Source: Mycolicibacterium setense (GTDB lineage: Bacteria; Actinomycetota; Actinomycetes; Mycobacteriales; Mycobacteriaceae). Taken from it: a stretch of DNA of 64,000 nt. Positions 7,971 to 17,974 of this stretch are shown here, one piece after another; the first letter of the stretch is position 1, and every line of letters starts with the position of its first letter. The notes beneath the pieces are model-generated. The model did no database searches and had not been told where the DNA came from. It was given only the letters and a program-made list of their open reading frames with translations. The DNA lies in contig NZ_JTJW01000005.1 in NCBI RefSeq assembly GCF_000805385.1, positions 434,001-498,000 of the forward strand. Reading direction: 5' to 3'. The position numbers and the translations under genes are program-made.

Positions 7971-9422
7971 ATGCAGTACTACTACTCGGCCGATGCGATC
8001 CGTGCCGCAGAGGCCCCACTGCTGGCATCGCTGCCCGACGGCGTGCTGATGGGCCGTGCCGCCTATGGGCTGGCGACGGCGATCGGTACCGAACTGAAGT
8101 TGCGCACCGGCGGTGTCGCGGGCCGGCGTATCTGCGCGGTGGTGGGGTCCGGCGACAACGGCGGCGATGCCCTGTGGGCGGCGACGTTCCTGCGCCGCCG
8201 CGGTGTGGCGGCGGATGCGGTGTTGCTCGATCCGGACCGGGCGCACGCCAAGGGCCTGGCCGCATTCCGGCGGGCCGGCGGCCGGGTGGTGTCCGGCATT
8301 TCGGCCGGAACCGATCTGGTGATCGATGGCGTCGTCGGCATCTCCGGACGCGGTGCGTTGCGCCCCAACGCCGCGGCGGTATTCGAGGCCAACACGGCGC
8401 CCGTGGTGGCGGTCGACATCCCCAGTGGCCTCGACGTGCAGACCGGCGCTGCCGACGGCCCACATGTGCGTGCCGCCCTGACCGTCACGTTCGGCGGTCT
8501 CAAACCTGTTCACGCACTGGGGGAGTGCGGTCGCGTCGAACTCGTCGACATCGGACTGGACCTGGCGCCCAGTGACCTTGCCGGATTCGAGGTCGCCGAC
8601 GTGCGGGCGCGGTGGCCGATCCCCGGCCCGCATGACGACAAGTACACCCAGGGCGTGACGGGCGTGCTGTCCGGATCGTCGACCTATCCCGGGGCGGCGG
8701 TGCTGAGTACCGGCGCTGCCGTGGCCGCCACGTCGGGCATGGTCCGATATGCGGGAAGTGCTGCACCGCAGGTGCTTTCGCACTGGCCCGAGGTGGTCGC
8801 CGCTCCCAGTCCGCAGGACGCGGGCCGGGTGCAGGCCTGGGCAGTGGGGCCGGGGCTCGGCACCGATGAAACCGCAAGGTCTGCATTGCATTTCGCTCTC
8901 GAATCCGACCTGCCGGTGATCGTGGACGCCGACGGGCTGACGATGCTCGCCGCCGATCCCGGCCCGCTCACCGGACGCAGCGCGCCGACCGTGCTGACCC
9001 CGCATGCCGGCGAATTCGAACGGCTGGCCGGCAATCCGCCGGGCGCGGACCGGGTGGCGGCCACCCGAGACCTGGCGCACCGACTCGGAGTCACCGTGCT
9101 GCTCAAGGGCAACGTCACTGTCATCGCCGAGCCCGGTTCGGCGGGCAGGAGCGGAGCGACCGGGGGATCAGGCACTGCCACGACCTACCTCAACCCGGCC
9201 GGCCAGTCCTGGGCTGCCACAGCCGGATCGGGCGATGTGCTGACGGGGATCATCGGCGCACTGCTGGCCGCCGGACTGCCCGCCGGGGAAGCTGCCGCCG
9301 CGGCAGCCTTCGTCCATGCCCGCGCCGCCAACCTGTCGGCGGCCGACCCTGGCCCGAGCCCGGCGCCTACTTCGGCGTCGCGCATCCTCGCCCACGTCCG
9401 CGCCGCCATCGCCTCGCTGTAA
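7971..9422 (+). CDS. nnr: Bifunctional NAD(P)HX epimerase / ADP-dependent NAD(P)HX dehydratase
   Basis: A 483-residue cytosolic repair enzyme that restores hydrated NADH and NADPH. The N-terminal epimerase (YjeF_N, residues about 1-205) shows VVGSGDNGGDALWAATFLRRR and AVDIPSGLDVQTG. The C-terminal ADP-dependent dehydratase (ribokinase-like, residues about 215-483) shows VIVDADGLTML, LTPHAGEF and the signature AATAGSGDVLTGIIGALLAAG. The order epimerase-dehydratase is the usual bacterial fusion, corresponding to Rv3433c. The ATG at 7971 is chosen because a GGAGCGGGAG stretch precedes it and homology begins at QYYYSADAIR. It is followed at 29 bases by gadB. Confidence 0.95.
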   Translation: MQYYYSADAIRAAEAPLLASLPDGVLMGRAAYGLATAIGTELKLRTGGVAGRRICAVVGSGDNGGDALWAATFLRRRGVAADAVLLDPDRAHAKGLAAFRRAGGRVVSGISAGTDLVIDGVVGISGRGALRPNAAAVFEANTAPVVAVDIPSGLDVQTGAADGPHVRAALTVTFGGLKPVHALGECGRVELVDIGLDLAPSDLAGFEVADVRARWPIPGPHDDKYTQGVTGVLSGSSTYPGAAVLSTGAAVAATSGMVRYAGSAAPQVLSHWPEVVAAPSPQDAGRVQAWAVGPGLGTDETARSALHFALESDLPVIVDADGLTMLAADPGPLTGRSAPTVLTPHAGEFERLAGNPPGADRVAATRDLAHRLGVTVLLKGNVTVIAEPGSAGRSGATGGSGTATTYLNPAGQSWAATAGSGDVLTGIIGALLAAGLPAGEAAAAAAFVHARAANLSAADPGPSPAPTSASRILAHVRAAIASL

Positions 9423-9451
9423 ACAATTCGCCGCAACGAAAAGGACTTGCC

Positions 9452-10834
9452 ATGTCGCACAAGCACCATCGCGCCCCGCACATCTCACCGGCCTACACCG
9501 GCCGGTTGGCGATGGCGCCGGTGCCATCGCTGCGCTTGCCCGACGAGGCGATGGATCCGCAGGCGGCCTACCGGTTCATCCACGACGAGCTGATGCTCGA
9601 CGGCAGCTCCCGGTTGAACCTGGCGACGTTCGTCACCACGTGGATGGATCCCGAGGCCGAGAAGCTGATGGCCGAGACGTTCGACAAGAACATGATCGAC
9701 AAGGACGAGTACCCGGCCACCGCCGCGATCGAGGCGCGCTGCGTGAGCATGGTCGCCGACCTGTTCCACGCCGAAGATCTGCGTGACGACGATCCGTCCA
9801 GTGCTGTGGGCGTCTCCACGATCGGGTCCAGTGAGGCGGTGATGCTGGGCGGGCTCGCGCTCAAGTGGCGGTGGCGCGAAAGGGTCGGGAAAGACTGGAA
9901 GGGACGCACACCCAACCTGGTGATGGGCGCCAACGTCCAGGTGGTGTGGGAGAAGTTCTGCCGGTACTTCGACGTCGAGCCGCGGTACCTGCCGATGGAA
10001 GAGGGCCGCTACGTCATCACCCCCGAGCAGGTGCTCGACGCGGTCGACGAGGACACCATCGGCGTGGTGGCCATCCTGGGCACCACCTACACCGGCGAGC
10101 TGGAGCCGATCGCCGAGATCTGCGCGGCGCTCGACACGCTCGCCCAAGATAAGGGCCTCGACATCCCCGTGCACGTCGATGCCGCCAGCGGCGGATTCGT
10201 CGTCCCGTTCATCCATCCCGACCTGGAGTGGGATTTCCGGCTGCCGCGCGTGGTGTCGATCAACGTCAGCGGTCACAAGTACGGGCTGACCTACCCGGGC
10301 ATCGGGTTCGTGGTCTGGCGCAGCAAGGAGCACCTGCCCGAGGATCTGGTGTTCCGGGTCAACTACCTGGGCGGTGACATGCCGACGTTCACGCTGAACT
10401 TCTCCCGGCCCGGCAACCAGGTGGTGGGCCAGTACTACAACTTCCTGCGGCTGGGCCGGGCCGGGTACACCCAGGTGATGCAGTGCCTGTCGCAGACGGC
10501 GCGCTGGTTGGGCGACGAGTTGCGCGACAGTGAGCACTTCGAGCTGATCACCGACGGTTCGGCCATCCCCGTCGTCAGCTTCCGGCTCAAGGGAAAACCG
10601 GGGTACACCGAGTTCGACGTCTCCGAGGGGTTGCGTTCCTTCGGCTGGCAGGTGCCGGCGTACACGATGCCCGAGGGCGCCACCGACGTCGTGGTGCTGC
10701 GGGTCGTCGTGCGTGAGGGTTTCTCGGCGGATCTGGCCCGGGCGCTCAAGGAGGACACGATCACCGTGCTCGGCCGGCTCGACAAGCTCAAACCACGCGG
10801 GGCGTTCGACGACCTGCAGCCGTTCGCGCACTAG
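9452..10834 (+). CDS. gadB: Glutamate decarboxylase
   Basis: A 460-residue PLP enzyme that converts glutamate to GABA and CO2, consuming a proton. The PLP lysine is in VSINVSGHKYGLTYPG, and upstream stretches DAASGGFVVPFIHPDLEWDF and GSSEAVMLGGLALKWRWR match GadB closely. Length is that of the family (about 460). The start ATG follows AAGGA at the usual distance. Position after nnr is as in M. tuberculosis (Rv3432c). No GABA antiporter is adjacent, so an acid-resistance role by antiport cannot be read from the context. Confidence 0.95.
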   Translation: MSHKHHRAPHISPAYTGRLAMAPVPSLRLPDEAMDPQAAYRFIHDELMLDGSSRLNLATFVTTWMDPEAEKLMAETFDKNMIDKDEYPATAAIEARCVSMVADLFHAEDLRDDDPSSAVGVSTIGSSEAVMLGGLALKWRWRERVGKDWKGRTPNLVMGANVQVVWEKFCRYFDVEPRYLPMEEGRYVITPEQVLDAVDEDTIGVVAILGTTYTGELEPIAEICAALDTLAQDKGLDIPVHVDAASGGFVVPFIHPDLEWDFRLPRVVSINVSGHKYGLTYPGIGFVVWRSKEHLPEDLVFRVNYLGGDMPTFTLNFSRPGNQVVGQYYNFLRLGRAGYTQVMQCLSQTARWLGDELRDSEHFELITDGSAIPVVSFRLKGKPGYTEFDVSEGLRSFGWQVPAYTMPEGATDVVVLRVVVREGFSADLARALKEDTITVLGRLDKLKPRGAFDDLQPFAH

Positions 10835-10844
10835 CGTCGACGGC

Positions 10845-11480
10845 ATGCTGCTGTGGATCAATGGACCGTTCGGGGTCGGAAAGACCCAGACCGCATACGA
10901 ACTCAACCGTCGCCTGACCGGCAGCGTGGTCTGCGACCCTGAATTCGTCGGGTACGGCCTGCACCGCACCATGCCGCGTGAGCTGCGCAGGGACTTTCAG
11001 GACTTTCCGGCCTGGCGGCAAGGTGTTTTCGAGGTGCTGGACCACACCTTGCGACGGTACGACGGGCCGGTCATCGCACCGATGACCGTCTTCGAGCCGA
11101 GCTATTTTGCCGAGACGGTCGGCCGTCTGCGCGACGCGGGCCACGACGTCTTCCACTTCACCCTGTTGGCGCAGCGGGAAACGGTCGTGCAGCGGTTGGC
11201 CGACCGCGGGCTGGGCCTCGGGCGACTGCTGCGCCACGGCGGACCGAAGGAGCTGCCGCAATGGGGCGACACATTCGCGGTCGAACGGCTCGACCGTGGT
11301 CTCGAGAGTCTGTCGAGGCCGGAGTTCGCCGAACATATCTGGACCGACACCGTCGGAATACCCCAGGTGGCCGACCGGATCGCCGCCACCGCCGGGCTGA
11401 CATTGGCGCCGAACACCGACGGCGAAATCCGGGCCCGAATGCGCCGGCTGGCAGTCACCGCGCGTCACATCCGGCTGTGA
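10845..11480 (+). CDS. TmrB-like P-loop ATP-binding protein
   Basis: A 211-residue soluble protein with a Walker A at the very N-terminus, LWINGPFGVGKTQTAYEL, and kinase-like helices after it. The closest recognisable family is TmrB/AAA_33-type proteins, named for the Bacillus tunicamycin-resistance protein; AAA-family nucleotide kinases are alternatives. The ATG at 10845 is preferred because it puts the P-loop at residues 7-15; the upstream in-frame extension only reads gadB sequence out of frame. It starts 11 bases after gadB, so co-transcription is likely. Function here is unknown. Confidence 0.75.
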   Translation: MLLWINGPFGVGKTQTAYELNRRLTGSVVCDPEFVGYGLHRTMPRELRRDFQDFPAWRQGVFEVLDHTLRRYDGPVIAPMTVFEPSYFAETVGRLRDAGHDVFHFTLLAQRETVVQRLADRGLGLGRLLRHGGPKELPQWGDTFAVERLDRGLESLSRPEFAEHIWTDTVGIPQVADRIAATAGLTLAPNTDGEIRARMRRLAVTARHIRL

Positions 11481-11527
11481 TCTGCCTGGATGCGCGTCTC
11501 TGGGACAATGGTCGGCGGTGATATGAC

Positions 11528-12697
11528 ATGCAGACGACCGAACTCGAGACCTCGCTGACCCCGCACGCCTCGCCGCAGGCGGTGGTCGATCTCGGCGCGA
11601 TCGATCACAACGTCCGCCTGCTGCGTGAACATGCCGGCAGCGCCCGGGTGATGGTCGTGGTCAAGGCCGACGGGTACGGGCACGGTGCCGTTGAGGTGGG
11701 CCGGGCCGCGCTGGCCGCCGGGGCGGCCGAACTCGGCGTCGTGACGATCGCCGAGGCGGTGGCACTGCGGGCGGGTGGGATCACCGCCCCGGTGCTGTGC
11801 TGGCTACACCCGCCGGGCACCGATTTCGCCCCGGCACTCGAAGCCGATGTGCAGGTTGCGGTGTCATCGGTCCGTCAGCTCGATGATCTGGTGGCGGCCG
11901 TGCACCAGACCGGCCGCAGCGCGACGGTCACGGTGAAGGTCGACACCGGGCTGAGTCGCAACGGCGTCAGCCCGGCTGATTTCCCCGACGTGATCGCGGC
12001 GCTGGGCCGCGCCCAGGCCGACGGGGCGGTCCAGCCGCGCGGCATCATGAGCCACCTGGTGCACGGTGACGAGCCCGAGAATCCGTTCAACGATCTACAG
12101 GGCAAGCGTCTCACCGCGATGCGGGAACAGGCCGCGGCCCAGGGCGTCGTGTTCGAGCTGGCGCACCTGTCCAATTCGCCTGCGGCCATGACCCGTCCGG
12201 ATCTGGCGTTCGACATGGTGCGGCCCGGGATCGCGGTGTACGGCCTGAGCCCGATCCCGGAACGCGGCGACATGGGGCTGATACCCGCCATGACATTGAA
12301 ATGCCCTGTCGCGCTGGTGCGTTCGGTGCACGCCGGGGACGGGGTGTCCTACGGTCACCGTTGGATCGCCGACCGGGACACCACGCTGGCGCTGCTGCCC
12401 GTGGGCTACGCCGACGGCATCTTCCGGTCGTTGAGCGGCAAGATCGAGGTGCTGATCAACGGCAGGCGCCGTCCGGCGGTCGGGCGGATCTGCATGGACC
12501 AGTTCGTCGTCGATCTCGGACCCGACGCCACCGACGTCACCGCGGGCGATGACGCCATCCTGTTCGGCCCTGGCACCCACGGTGAACAGACCGCCCAGGA
12601 TTGGGCCGAACTGCTCGACACCATCAACTACGAAGTGGTGACCAGCCCGCGCGGCCGGATCACCCGCACTTATCTGCAGGCAGGTCGCGGGCGTTGA
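11528..12697 (+). CDS. alr: Alanine racemase
   Basis: A 389-residue PLP enzyme that makes D-alanine for peptidoglycan; it is the target of D-cycloserine. The PLP lysine is in [16 protein letters not shown] (near residue 43). The catalytic tyrosine lies in DGVSYGHRW, and [12 protein letters not shown] and [13 protein letters not shown] are family signatures. Size fits mycobacterial Alr. Its stop codon overlaps the TTG start of the following hydrolase (TTGA), which begins the overlapping chain that leads to the t6A genes, as in M. tuberculosis from Rv3423c onward. Confidence 0.97.
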   Translation: MQTTELETSLTPHASPQAVVDLGAIDHNVRLLREHAGSARVMVVVKADGYGHGAVEVGRAALAAGAAELGVVTIAEAVALRAGGITAPVLCWLHPPGTDFAPALEADVQVAVSSVRQLDDLVAAVHQTGRSATVTVKVDTGLSRNGVSPADFPDVIAALGRAQADGAVQPRGIMSHLVHGDEPENPFNDLQGKRLTAMREQAAAQGVVFELAHLSNSPAAMTRPDLAFDMVRPGIAVYGLSPIPERGDMGLIPAMTLKCPVALVRSVHAGDGVSYGHRWIADRDTTLALLPVGYADGIFRSLSGKIEVLINGRRRPAVGRICMDQFVVDLGPDATDVTAGDDAILFGPGTHGEQTAQDWAELLDTINYEVVTSPRGRITRTYLQAGRGR

Positions 12698-13782
12698 GTC
12701 GCAATGCTCAGTGGCTCGCCGGCGCGGCCGGGGTGACCGCTGTCGGCACGGTGGCGGGCAGGTCGGTGGCGCGGGCGCTGACCCGACGCAGAGCCGGCGA
12801 GGACCCTTACCTGGGTGAGGATTTCGAACGCCTCGATGCCGACCGCAGCTCGGTGGTGACCACTGTCGACGGGGTACCACTGGCGGTGCGGGAGGTCGGC
12901 CCCAACGACGCGCCGTTGACGGTGGTGTTCGCCCACGGTTTCTGTCTGCGCATGGGCGCCTTCTACTTTCAGCGCACCCGGCTGGCAGAACAGTGGGGTC
13001 CGCAGGTGCGGATGGTGTTCTACGACCAGCGTGGCCACGGCCAGTCCGGCGCCGCATCACCGGACACCTACACCGTGGAACAGCTCGGACGTGATCTGGA
13101 ATCCGTTCTGGCCGTGACTGTCCCGCGTGGACCCGTGGTGCTGGTCGGTCATTCGATGGGCGGCATGACGGTGCTGTCCCATGCGCGGCAGTTCCCTGAC
13201 CGCTATCCGAAGCAGATCGTGGGTGCGGCGGTGATCTCCTCGGCTGTCGAGGGTGTGGCCCGTTCACCGTTGGGGGAGATCTTGCGCAACCCGGCGCTGG
13301 AAGCGGTGCGGTTCGTGGCCCGTTATGCGCCGGGCGCCGCGCATCACACCCGCGGCGCGGCCCGGTCGGTGATCGGGCCGGTCCTGCGTGCGGCGTCCTA
13401 TGGCGACGAGGCGGTCAGCCCGAGCGTGGTCGAGTTCTCCCAGCGCATGATGCACGGCACCTCGATCACCACGCTGGTCGAGTTTCTCCATGCGCTCGAG
13501 GTCCACGACGAGGCCGCGGCCCTGCGGGTGCTGGCCAAAGTGCCGACTCTGATCGCCTGCGGTGACCGGGATCTGCTCACGCCAATGGAATACTCAAAGG
13601 CCATGGCCGCACAGCTACCCCGCTCCGAGCTGGTGATCGTCGGGGGAGCGGGCCATCTGGTCCAGCTTGAGGAGCCCGTGGTGATCGATGACGCACTGGT
13701 CCGTCTGGTGGAGCGGGCCACCCCCTCCAAACTGGTCAGCCTCGGCCGCCGGGTCCGCGATCGGGTCATGTTCCGTGGCTGA
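12694..13782 (+). CDS. Alpha/beta hydrolase
   Basis: A 362-residue alpha/beta-hydrolase. A hydrophobic N-terminus ([19 protein letters not shown]) could anchor it in the membrane. The nucleophile elbow is [13 protein letters not shown] (Ser near residue 153), the oxyanion-side motif is [12 protein letters not shown], and the catalytic Asp/His are likely in [12 protein letters not shown] and [12 protein letters not shown]. The TTG start at 12694 overlaps the alr stop by four bases; upstream in-frame codons only read alr in another frame. Substrate is unknown; it is translationally coupled to both alr and tsaE. Confidence 0.85.
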   Translation: MSRNAQWLAGAAGVTAVGTVAGRSVARALTRRRAGEDPYLGEDFERLDADRSSVVTTVDGVPLAVREVGPNDAPLTVVFAHGFCLRMGAFYFQRTRLAEQWGPQVRMVFYDQRGHGQSGAASPDTYTVEQLGRDLESVLAVTVPRGPVVLVGHSMGGMTVLSHARQFPDRYPKQIVGAAVISSAVEGVARSPLGEILRNPALEAVRFVARYAPGAAHHTRGAARSVIGPVLRAASYGDEAVSPSVVEFSQRMMHGTSITTLVEFLHALEVHDEAAALRVLAKVPTLIACGDRDLLTPMEYSKAMAAQLPRSELVIVGGAGHLVQLEEPVVIDDALVRLVERATPSKLVSLGRRVRDRVMFRG

Positions 13783-14242
13783 GCGCAGCGCAGGCACGGC
13801 CCAGCTGGCCACCGCCGAGGACACCATCGCCCTGGGCGCCTCGCTGGGCGCCGGGCTCAAGGCCGGTGACGTGGTTGTGCTGTCAGGTCCCTTGGGTGCG
13901 GGCAAGACCGTGATGGCCAAGGGCATCGCGGCGGCCATGGATGTGGACGGGCCGGTGGTTTCGCCGACGTTCGTGCTGGCTCGGGTCCATCGCGCGCGGC
14001 AGGCCGGCCGTCCGTCGATGGTGCATGTCGACATGTACCGCCTGCTGGATCACCCCGGCGTCGACCTGCTGGGCGAACTCGACGCGCTCGATCTGGACAC
14101 CGACCTGGACGACGCCGTGGTGGTGGTCGAGTGGGGCGAGGGCCTGGCTGAACGGCTGTCCGATCATCACCTGGACATCCGCATCGAGCGGGACACCGAA
14201 ACCGAGACGCGCACGGTGATCTGGCAGTGGAGCGCCCCATGA
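13775..14242 (+). CDS. tsaE: tRNA t6A biosynthesis ATPase TsaE
   Basis: A 155-residue P-loop ATPase that, with TsaB and TsaD, makes threonylcarbamoyl-adenosine at position 37 of ANN-decoding tRNAs. Walker A is VVLSGPLGAGKTVMAKG, followed by VSPTFVLARVH and the family motif HVDMYRL. The acidic WGEG motif is present near the C-terminus. The GTG start at 13775 overlaps the hydrolase end by eight bases and gives the family length; longer in-frame versions have no similarity. The stop overlaps the ATG of tsaB. Confidence 0.93.
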   Translation: MAERSAGTAQLATAEDTIALGASLGAGLKAGDVVVLSGPLGAGKTVMAKGIAAAMDVDGPVVSPTFVLARVHRARQAGRPSMVHVDMYRLLDHPGVDLLGELDALDLDTDLDDAVVVVEWGEGLAERLSDHHLDIRIERDTETETRTVIWQWSAP

Positions 14243-14877
14243 ACGTATTGACCATCGACACCGCGACGCCTGCGGTCAGTGCCGGTGTGGTCCGCCGTGC
14301 CGAGGACGGCACGGTGCAGGATCTCGCCGAGCGGGTGACCGTGGACGCCCGGGCTCACGCCGAACAGCTCACGCCGAACGTGCTGGGCGCCGTGTCCGAG
14401 GCCGGGATCTCTATTGCCGATATCGACGCGGTCGTCGTCGGTTGCGGACCGGGCCCGTTCACGGGACTGCGGGTCGGGATGGCCAGTGCCGCGGCATTCG
14501 GTCATGCCCTTGGCGTTCCGGTGCACGGGGTGTGCAGCCTGGATGGCATCGGCGTTCACACCGACGGCGACGTCTTGGTGGTCACGGATGCACGGCGCCG
14601 CGAGGTGTACTGGGCGCACTACCGCGGCGGGATCCGGGTGGACGGCCCCGCTGTCAACGCACCCGCCGATGTGGCAGCGGTACTGCAGACGTCGGTTGCG
14701 GCGGTGGCCGGTTCGCCCGAGCACGCCGCGCTGTTCGACCTTCCCAGGCTCGACGTCGTGTATCCGACGCCTGCGGGCCTGGTGCGCGCCGTCACCGATT
14801 GGGATGATCCGCAACCCCTGGTGCCGTTGTATCTGCGCCGCCCTGATGCGAAACCCTCTGCGGCGGTGCGGAAATGA
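14239..14877 (+). CDS. tsaB: tRNA t6A biosynthesis dimerisation protein TsaB
   Basis: A 212-residue ASKHA-fold partner of TsaD. It begins MNVLTIDTATPAVSAGVV and has the family stretch CGPGPFTGLRVGMASAAAFG near residue 73. TsaB lacks its own catalytic site and serves as a scaffold for TsaD and TsaE. The ATG at 14239 overlaps the tsaE stop (ATGA), and its stop overlaps the rimI start in the same way. Confidence 0.93.
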   Translation: MNVLTIDTATPAVSAGVVRRAEDGTVQDLAERVTVDARAHAEQLTPNVLGAVSEAGISIADIDAVVVGCGPGPFTGLRVGMASAAAFGHALGVPVHGVCSLDGIGVHTDGDVLVVTDARRREVYWAHYRGGIRVDGPAVNAPADVAAVLQTSVAAVAGSPEHAALFDLPRLDVVYPTPAGLVRAVTDWDDPQPLVPLYLRRPDAKPSAAVRK

Positions 14878-15335
14878 CAGTTTTCGATGCGCTGACCCCG
14901 GCCGATGCCGCGCGGTGCGCGGAGCTGGAGGCCAAGCTGTTCGTCGGTGACGATCCGTGGCCGGCCCGGGCATTCCTGGCCGAGCTCGACGCGAAGCACA
15001 ATCGCTACATCGCGGCCCGCAGCGACGGAGTGCTGGTCGGCTATGCCGGTATCTCCCGGCTGGGCCGCATGCGCCCCTACGAGTACGAAATCCACACCAT
15101 CGGCGTCGACCCCGAATTCCAGGGGCAGGGGATCGGGCGCCGGCTGCTGAGCGACCTGCTCGATTTCGCCTCCGGCGGAACGGTTTTCCTGGAGGTCCGC
15201 ACCGACAACGAACCAGCCATCGCGCTGTACGAGAGCGTCGGATTCGTCAACATCGGCCTGCGCAAGCGGTATTACCGCGCCAGCGGGGCCGATGCCTACA
15301 CCATGCAACGCCTTCCCCAAGGGAACCCGACGTGA
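14874..15335 (+). CDS. rimI: Ribosomal protein S18-alanine N-acetyltransferase family (GNAT)
   Basis: A 153-residue GNAT acetyltransferase. The acetyl-CoA loop is [17 protein letters not shown] (Q-x-x-G-x-G/A form), followed by [17 protein letters not shown], both typical of RimI. In E. coli RimI acetylates the N-terminus of S18; other targets are possible in mycobacteria. It is fixed between tsaB and tsaD with four-base overlaps on both sides, as in many actinobacteria. Confidence 0.92.
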   Translation: MTVFDALTPADAARCAELEAKLFVGDDPWPARAFLAELDAKHNRYIAARSDGVLVGYAGISRLGRMRPYEYEIHTIGVDPEFQGQGIGRRLLSDLLDFASGGTVFLEVRTDNEPAIALYESVGFVNIGLRKRYYRASGADAYTMQRLPQGNPT

Positions 15336-16366
15336 TCATCCTGGCAATCGAAAGTTCTTGTGACGAAACCGGAGTCGGTATCGCCGACCTCGCGATCGAC
15401 GACAGCGGACGGCCGACGGTTTCTCTGTTGGCCGATGAGGTCGCCTCCAGCGTCGACGAGCACGCCCGCTACGGCGGCGTCGTCCCCGAGATCGCGTCGC
15501 GCGCACACCTGGAGGCGCTGGGGCCGACGATGCGCAGGGCACTGGACGCCGCTGGCATCGAGCGGCCCGATGTCGTCGCCGCGACCATCGGGCCCGGCCT
15601 GGCGGGGGCGCTGCTGGTCGGGGTGGCCGCCGCCAAGGCCTACGCGGCCGGCTGGAACGTCCCGTTCTACGGCGTCAACCACCTGGGCGGGCATTTGGCC
15701 GCCGACGTGTACGACCACGGGCCACTGCCCGAGAGCGTGGGTCTGCTGGTCTCCGGCGGGCACACCCACCTGCTGCATGTCCGATCACTGGGGGAGCCGA
15801 TCATCGAGCTGGGCAGCACCGTCGACGACGCCGCCGGTGAGGCCTACGACAAGGTGGCCCGGCTGCTCGGGCTCGGCTATCCGGGCGGGCGGGTGCTCGA
15901 CGAACTGGCCCGCACCGGAGACCGCGACGCAATCGTCTTCCCGCGCGGAATGACCGGGCCGCGCGACGATCCGTACGTGTTCAGCTTCTCGGGGCTCAAG
16001 ACCGCGGTGGCCCGCTATGTGGAGGCGAACCCGGAAGCAGCGCAGGCCGATGTGGCCGCCGGGTTCCAGGAGGCCGTCGCCGATGTGCTGACCGCCAAGG
16101 CCGTACGCGCGGCCACCGACCTCGGGGTCTCGACCTTGCTGATCGCGGGTGGGGTGGCCGCCAACTCCCGGCTGCGTGAACTCGCCGAAGAACGCTGCGC
16201 GGCAGCGGGTCTGACCCTGCGGGTGCCCCGACCGCGCTTGTGCACCGACAACGGCGCCATGATCGCCTCGTTCGCGGCGCACCTGATCGCGGCCGGTGCG
16301 GCGCCCTCTCCACTCGATGCGGCCAGCGATCCGGGCCTGCCGGTGGTCAAGGGGCAGGTGGCATGA
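15332..16366 (+). CDS. tsaD: tRNA N6-adenosine threonylcarbamoyltransferase TsaD
   Basis: A 344-residue ASKHA-fold enzyme that transfers the threonylcarbamoyl group to A37 of tRNA. It begins [19 protein letters not shown]. The metal-binding histidines lie in [20 protein letters not shown], and nucleotide-binding glycine motifs in [12 protein letters not shown] and [15 protein letters not shown]. The GTG at 15332 overlaps the rimI stop (GTGA) and coincides with the start of homology; a longer in-frame version reads through rimI. It was once annotated gcp (O-sialoglycoprotein endopeptidase). Confidence 0.95.
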   Translation: MIILAIESSCDETGVGIADLAIDDSGRPTVSLLADEVASSVDEHARYGGVVPEIASRAHLEALGPTMRRALDAAGIERPDVVAATIGPGLAGALLVGVAAAKAYAAGWNVPFYGVNHLGGHLAADVYDHGPLPESVGLLVSGGHTHLLHVRSLGEPIIELGSTVDDAAGEAYDKVARLLGLGYPGGRVLDELARTGDRDAIVFPRGMTGPRDDPYVFSFSGLKTAVARYVEANPEAAQADVAAGFQEAVADVLTAKAVRAATDLGVSTLLIAGGVAANSRLRELAEERCAAAGLTLRVPRPRLCTDNGAMIASFAAHLIAAGAAPSPLDAASDPGLPVVKGQVA

Positions 16367-16827
16367 GCGCATCAACCGTCGCCGACAAGCTTGAGGTCAC
16401 CGAACTGCTGTACCGCTATGCCGAGCTGATCGACGCCGGCGACTTCGACGGGGTGGGCCAGTTGCTGGGCCGGGCCACGTTCGGCGGCCCCGCATCGGGC
16501 AGCGTGGCTGGAGACCAGGCCATCGCGAAGCTCTTCGCGCACACCACCCGGCGGTTTCCCGACCATGGCAACCGCACCCGGACTCGCCATCTGGTGCTCA
16601 ACCCGATCGTCGACATCGATGGCGAGCGGGCAACGGCCCGCTCGACCTTCTGCGTCGTCCAACAGACCGACACCGTGCCGCTGCAGCCCATCGTGGTGGG
16701 GCGCTACGCCGACGTGTTCGCCCGTGACGAGGATGGTTGGTTCTTCACCGAACGCAAGGTGGACGTGGAGATGGTCGGGGACGTTTCGGCGCATCTGGCC
16801 GTCGACCCGCGACAGTACGAGCGCTAG
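16363..16827 (+). CDS. SnoaL/NTF2-like protein
   Basis: A 154-residue protein of the SnoaL-4/NTF2-like fold, with [22 protein letters not shown] at the N-terminus and the later [21 protein letters not shown] strand pair. Members include cyclases, dehydratases and polyketide-modifying proteins, so activity cannot be predicted. The ATG at 16363 overlaps the tsaD stop (ATGA), which makes it the last gene of the overlapping chain from alr. Its stop abuts the end of the convergent PucR gene directly. Confidence 0.8.
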   Translation: MSASTVADKLEVTELLYRYAELIDAGDFDGVGQLLGRATFGGPASGSVAGDQAIAKLFAHTTRRFPDHGNRTRTRHLVLNPIVDIDGERATARSTFCVVQQTDTVPLQPIVVGRYADVFARDEDGWFFTERKVDVEMVGDVSAHLAVDPRQYER

Positions 16828-17862
16828 TCAGCGCGCTTCGTTGATCTGGTGAACCCGCACGCTGACCTCCAGCTGGAAACGGTCGGCGGGGTTCTTGAGT
16901 GACAGCCCGGTGAGTTCCTCGATGAGTTTGATCCGATACAGCAGCGAGTGCCGGTTCAGGAACAGCGCCCGCGCCGCCGCACTGGTGTTCGTGGCCTCGT
17001 CGAGCAGGATCTCCAAGGTGTGCACGAGTTGGCCACGCCGGGTCTTGTCGTAATCGACGAGTGGCTGCAGCGTTTGCAGGATGGTCGCCATGCTGCGGGG
17101 GTGCTGCCGCAGCACCTCGGCGAATTGCATCGGACCGGCCGGGCTCTCGGGCAGTGCCTGCGATACCGGTGCGGCGACGGCGACCGCGTGGCCATGTGCG
17201 GGTGCCAGCAGCGCCCAGGCCACCAGATCGTCGGGAAGCCGGCTGAGCCGCCGCGCGGAATCGACCAATCCGGATACCGTGGATTCCGTTGGGGCCGAAG
17301 AGAAATGGCTCATCACGAGGTCGTCGGTGACCGACGACGTGACCGTAAGGCCTGCGGCGAGCGCCAATTCGTGCAGCGCTTTGGCGAACCTGTCGGCGGC
17401 CTCGCTCCACAGGAAATTGTCGCGCACGCGGCGCCCGATGACCATCTGCACCCGGGTGTCCGGCGGGGACGGACTGACCAGCGGCAGCAGGGTCTTCTGG
17501 ACGTCGGCGAAGGCAATCTCCCAGGGCAGCAGGACAAATGGGCAGCCATGCTTGTCGGCGAGGGGGATCAGCAGCTCGAGGAGATCGTGCGCGTCCACGT
17601 CCGGGGGAGGGCTGAGCACGATGCCGGCGGCCGGGGAGGACACCAAGGAGACGAGGAAGTCGCGCACACCCGGCTGGTGGATGTCGGCGCCCGTGGTCAG
17701 CACCAGGTCACCGGGACGGACGAAGTCCTCGGCCGGTGCGTGGATGATGTCCACCCAGTGGACCTCGCGGGACAGCCCGCGGTGCCCGGCGACCACCGAA
17801 CCCTGATCCAGGGGTGGAATCGTCAAGACCGCCGCCACGTTCAGCGACGAGTCCTCGGACAT
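16828..17862 (-). CDS. PucR-family transcriptional regulator
   Basis: A 344-residue regulator with an N-terminal PucR domain (residues about 10-130, LNVAAVLTIPPLDQGSVVAG then LTTGADIHQPGVRDFL) and a C-terminal helix-turn-helix of the PucR/CdaR type (LVHTLEILLDEATNTSAAARALFLNRHSLLYRIKLIEELTG). Start chosen at ATG 17862 with a GAAGGGAAG ribosome-binding site. Family members usually sense small nitrogenous metabolites. It lies 112 bases beyond the permease gene on the same strand and close to the divergent diol dehydratase operon, so it is the best candidate to control both. Confidence 0.87.
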   Translation of the reverse strand: MSEDSSLNVAAVLTIPPLDQGSVVAGHRGLSREVHWVDIIHAPAEDFVRPGDLVLTTGADIHQPGVRDFLVSLVSSPAAGIVLSPPPDVDAHDLLELLIPLADKHGCPFVLLPWEIAFADVQKTLLPLVSPSPPDTRVQMVIGRRVRDNFLWSEAADRFAKALHELALAAGLTVTSSVTDDLVMSHFSSAPTESTVSGLVDSARRLSRLPDDLVAWALLAPAHGHAVAVAAPVSQALPESPAGPMQFAEVLRQHPRSMATILQTLQPLVDYDKTRRGQLVHTLEILLDEATNTSAAARALFLNRHSLLYRIKLIEELTGLSLKNPADRFQLEVSVRVHQINEAR

Positions 17863-17974
17863 GCCGCTTCCCTTCTGATCAACTGCTCGGCGGTGCGTCG
17901 AAGCCGACGGTATCAGCGACCAGTCGCGCCGGTGACCACCCGCTCGGCAGGTGGCCACCGACGCCGGGGTTTGT

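Noticed and set aside
14957..16366. 469-residue form of TsaD
   Set aside because: The extra N-terminus reads through rimI in another frame; homology begins at the GTG at 15332.
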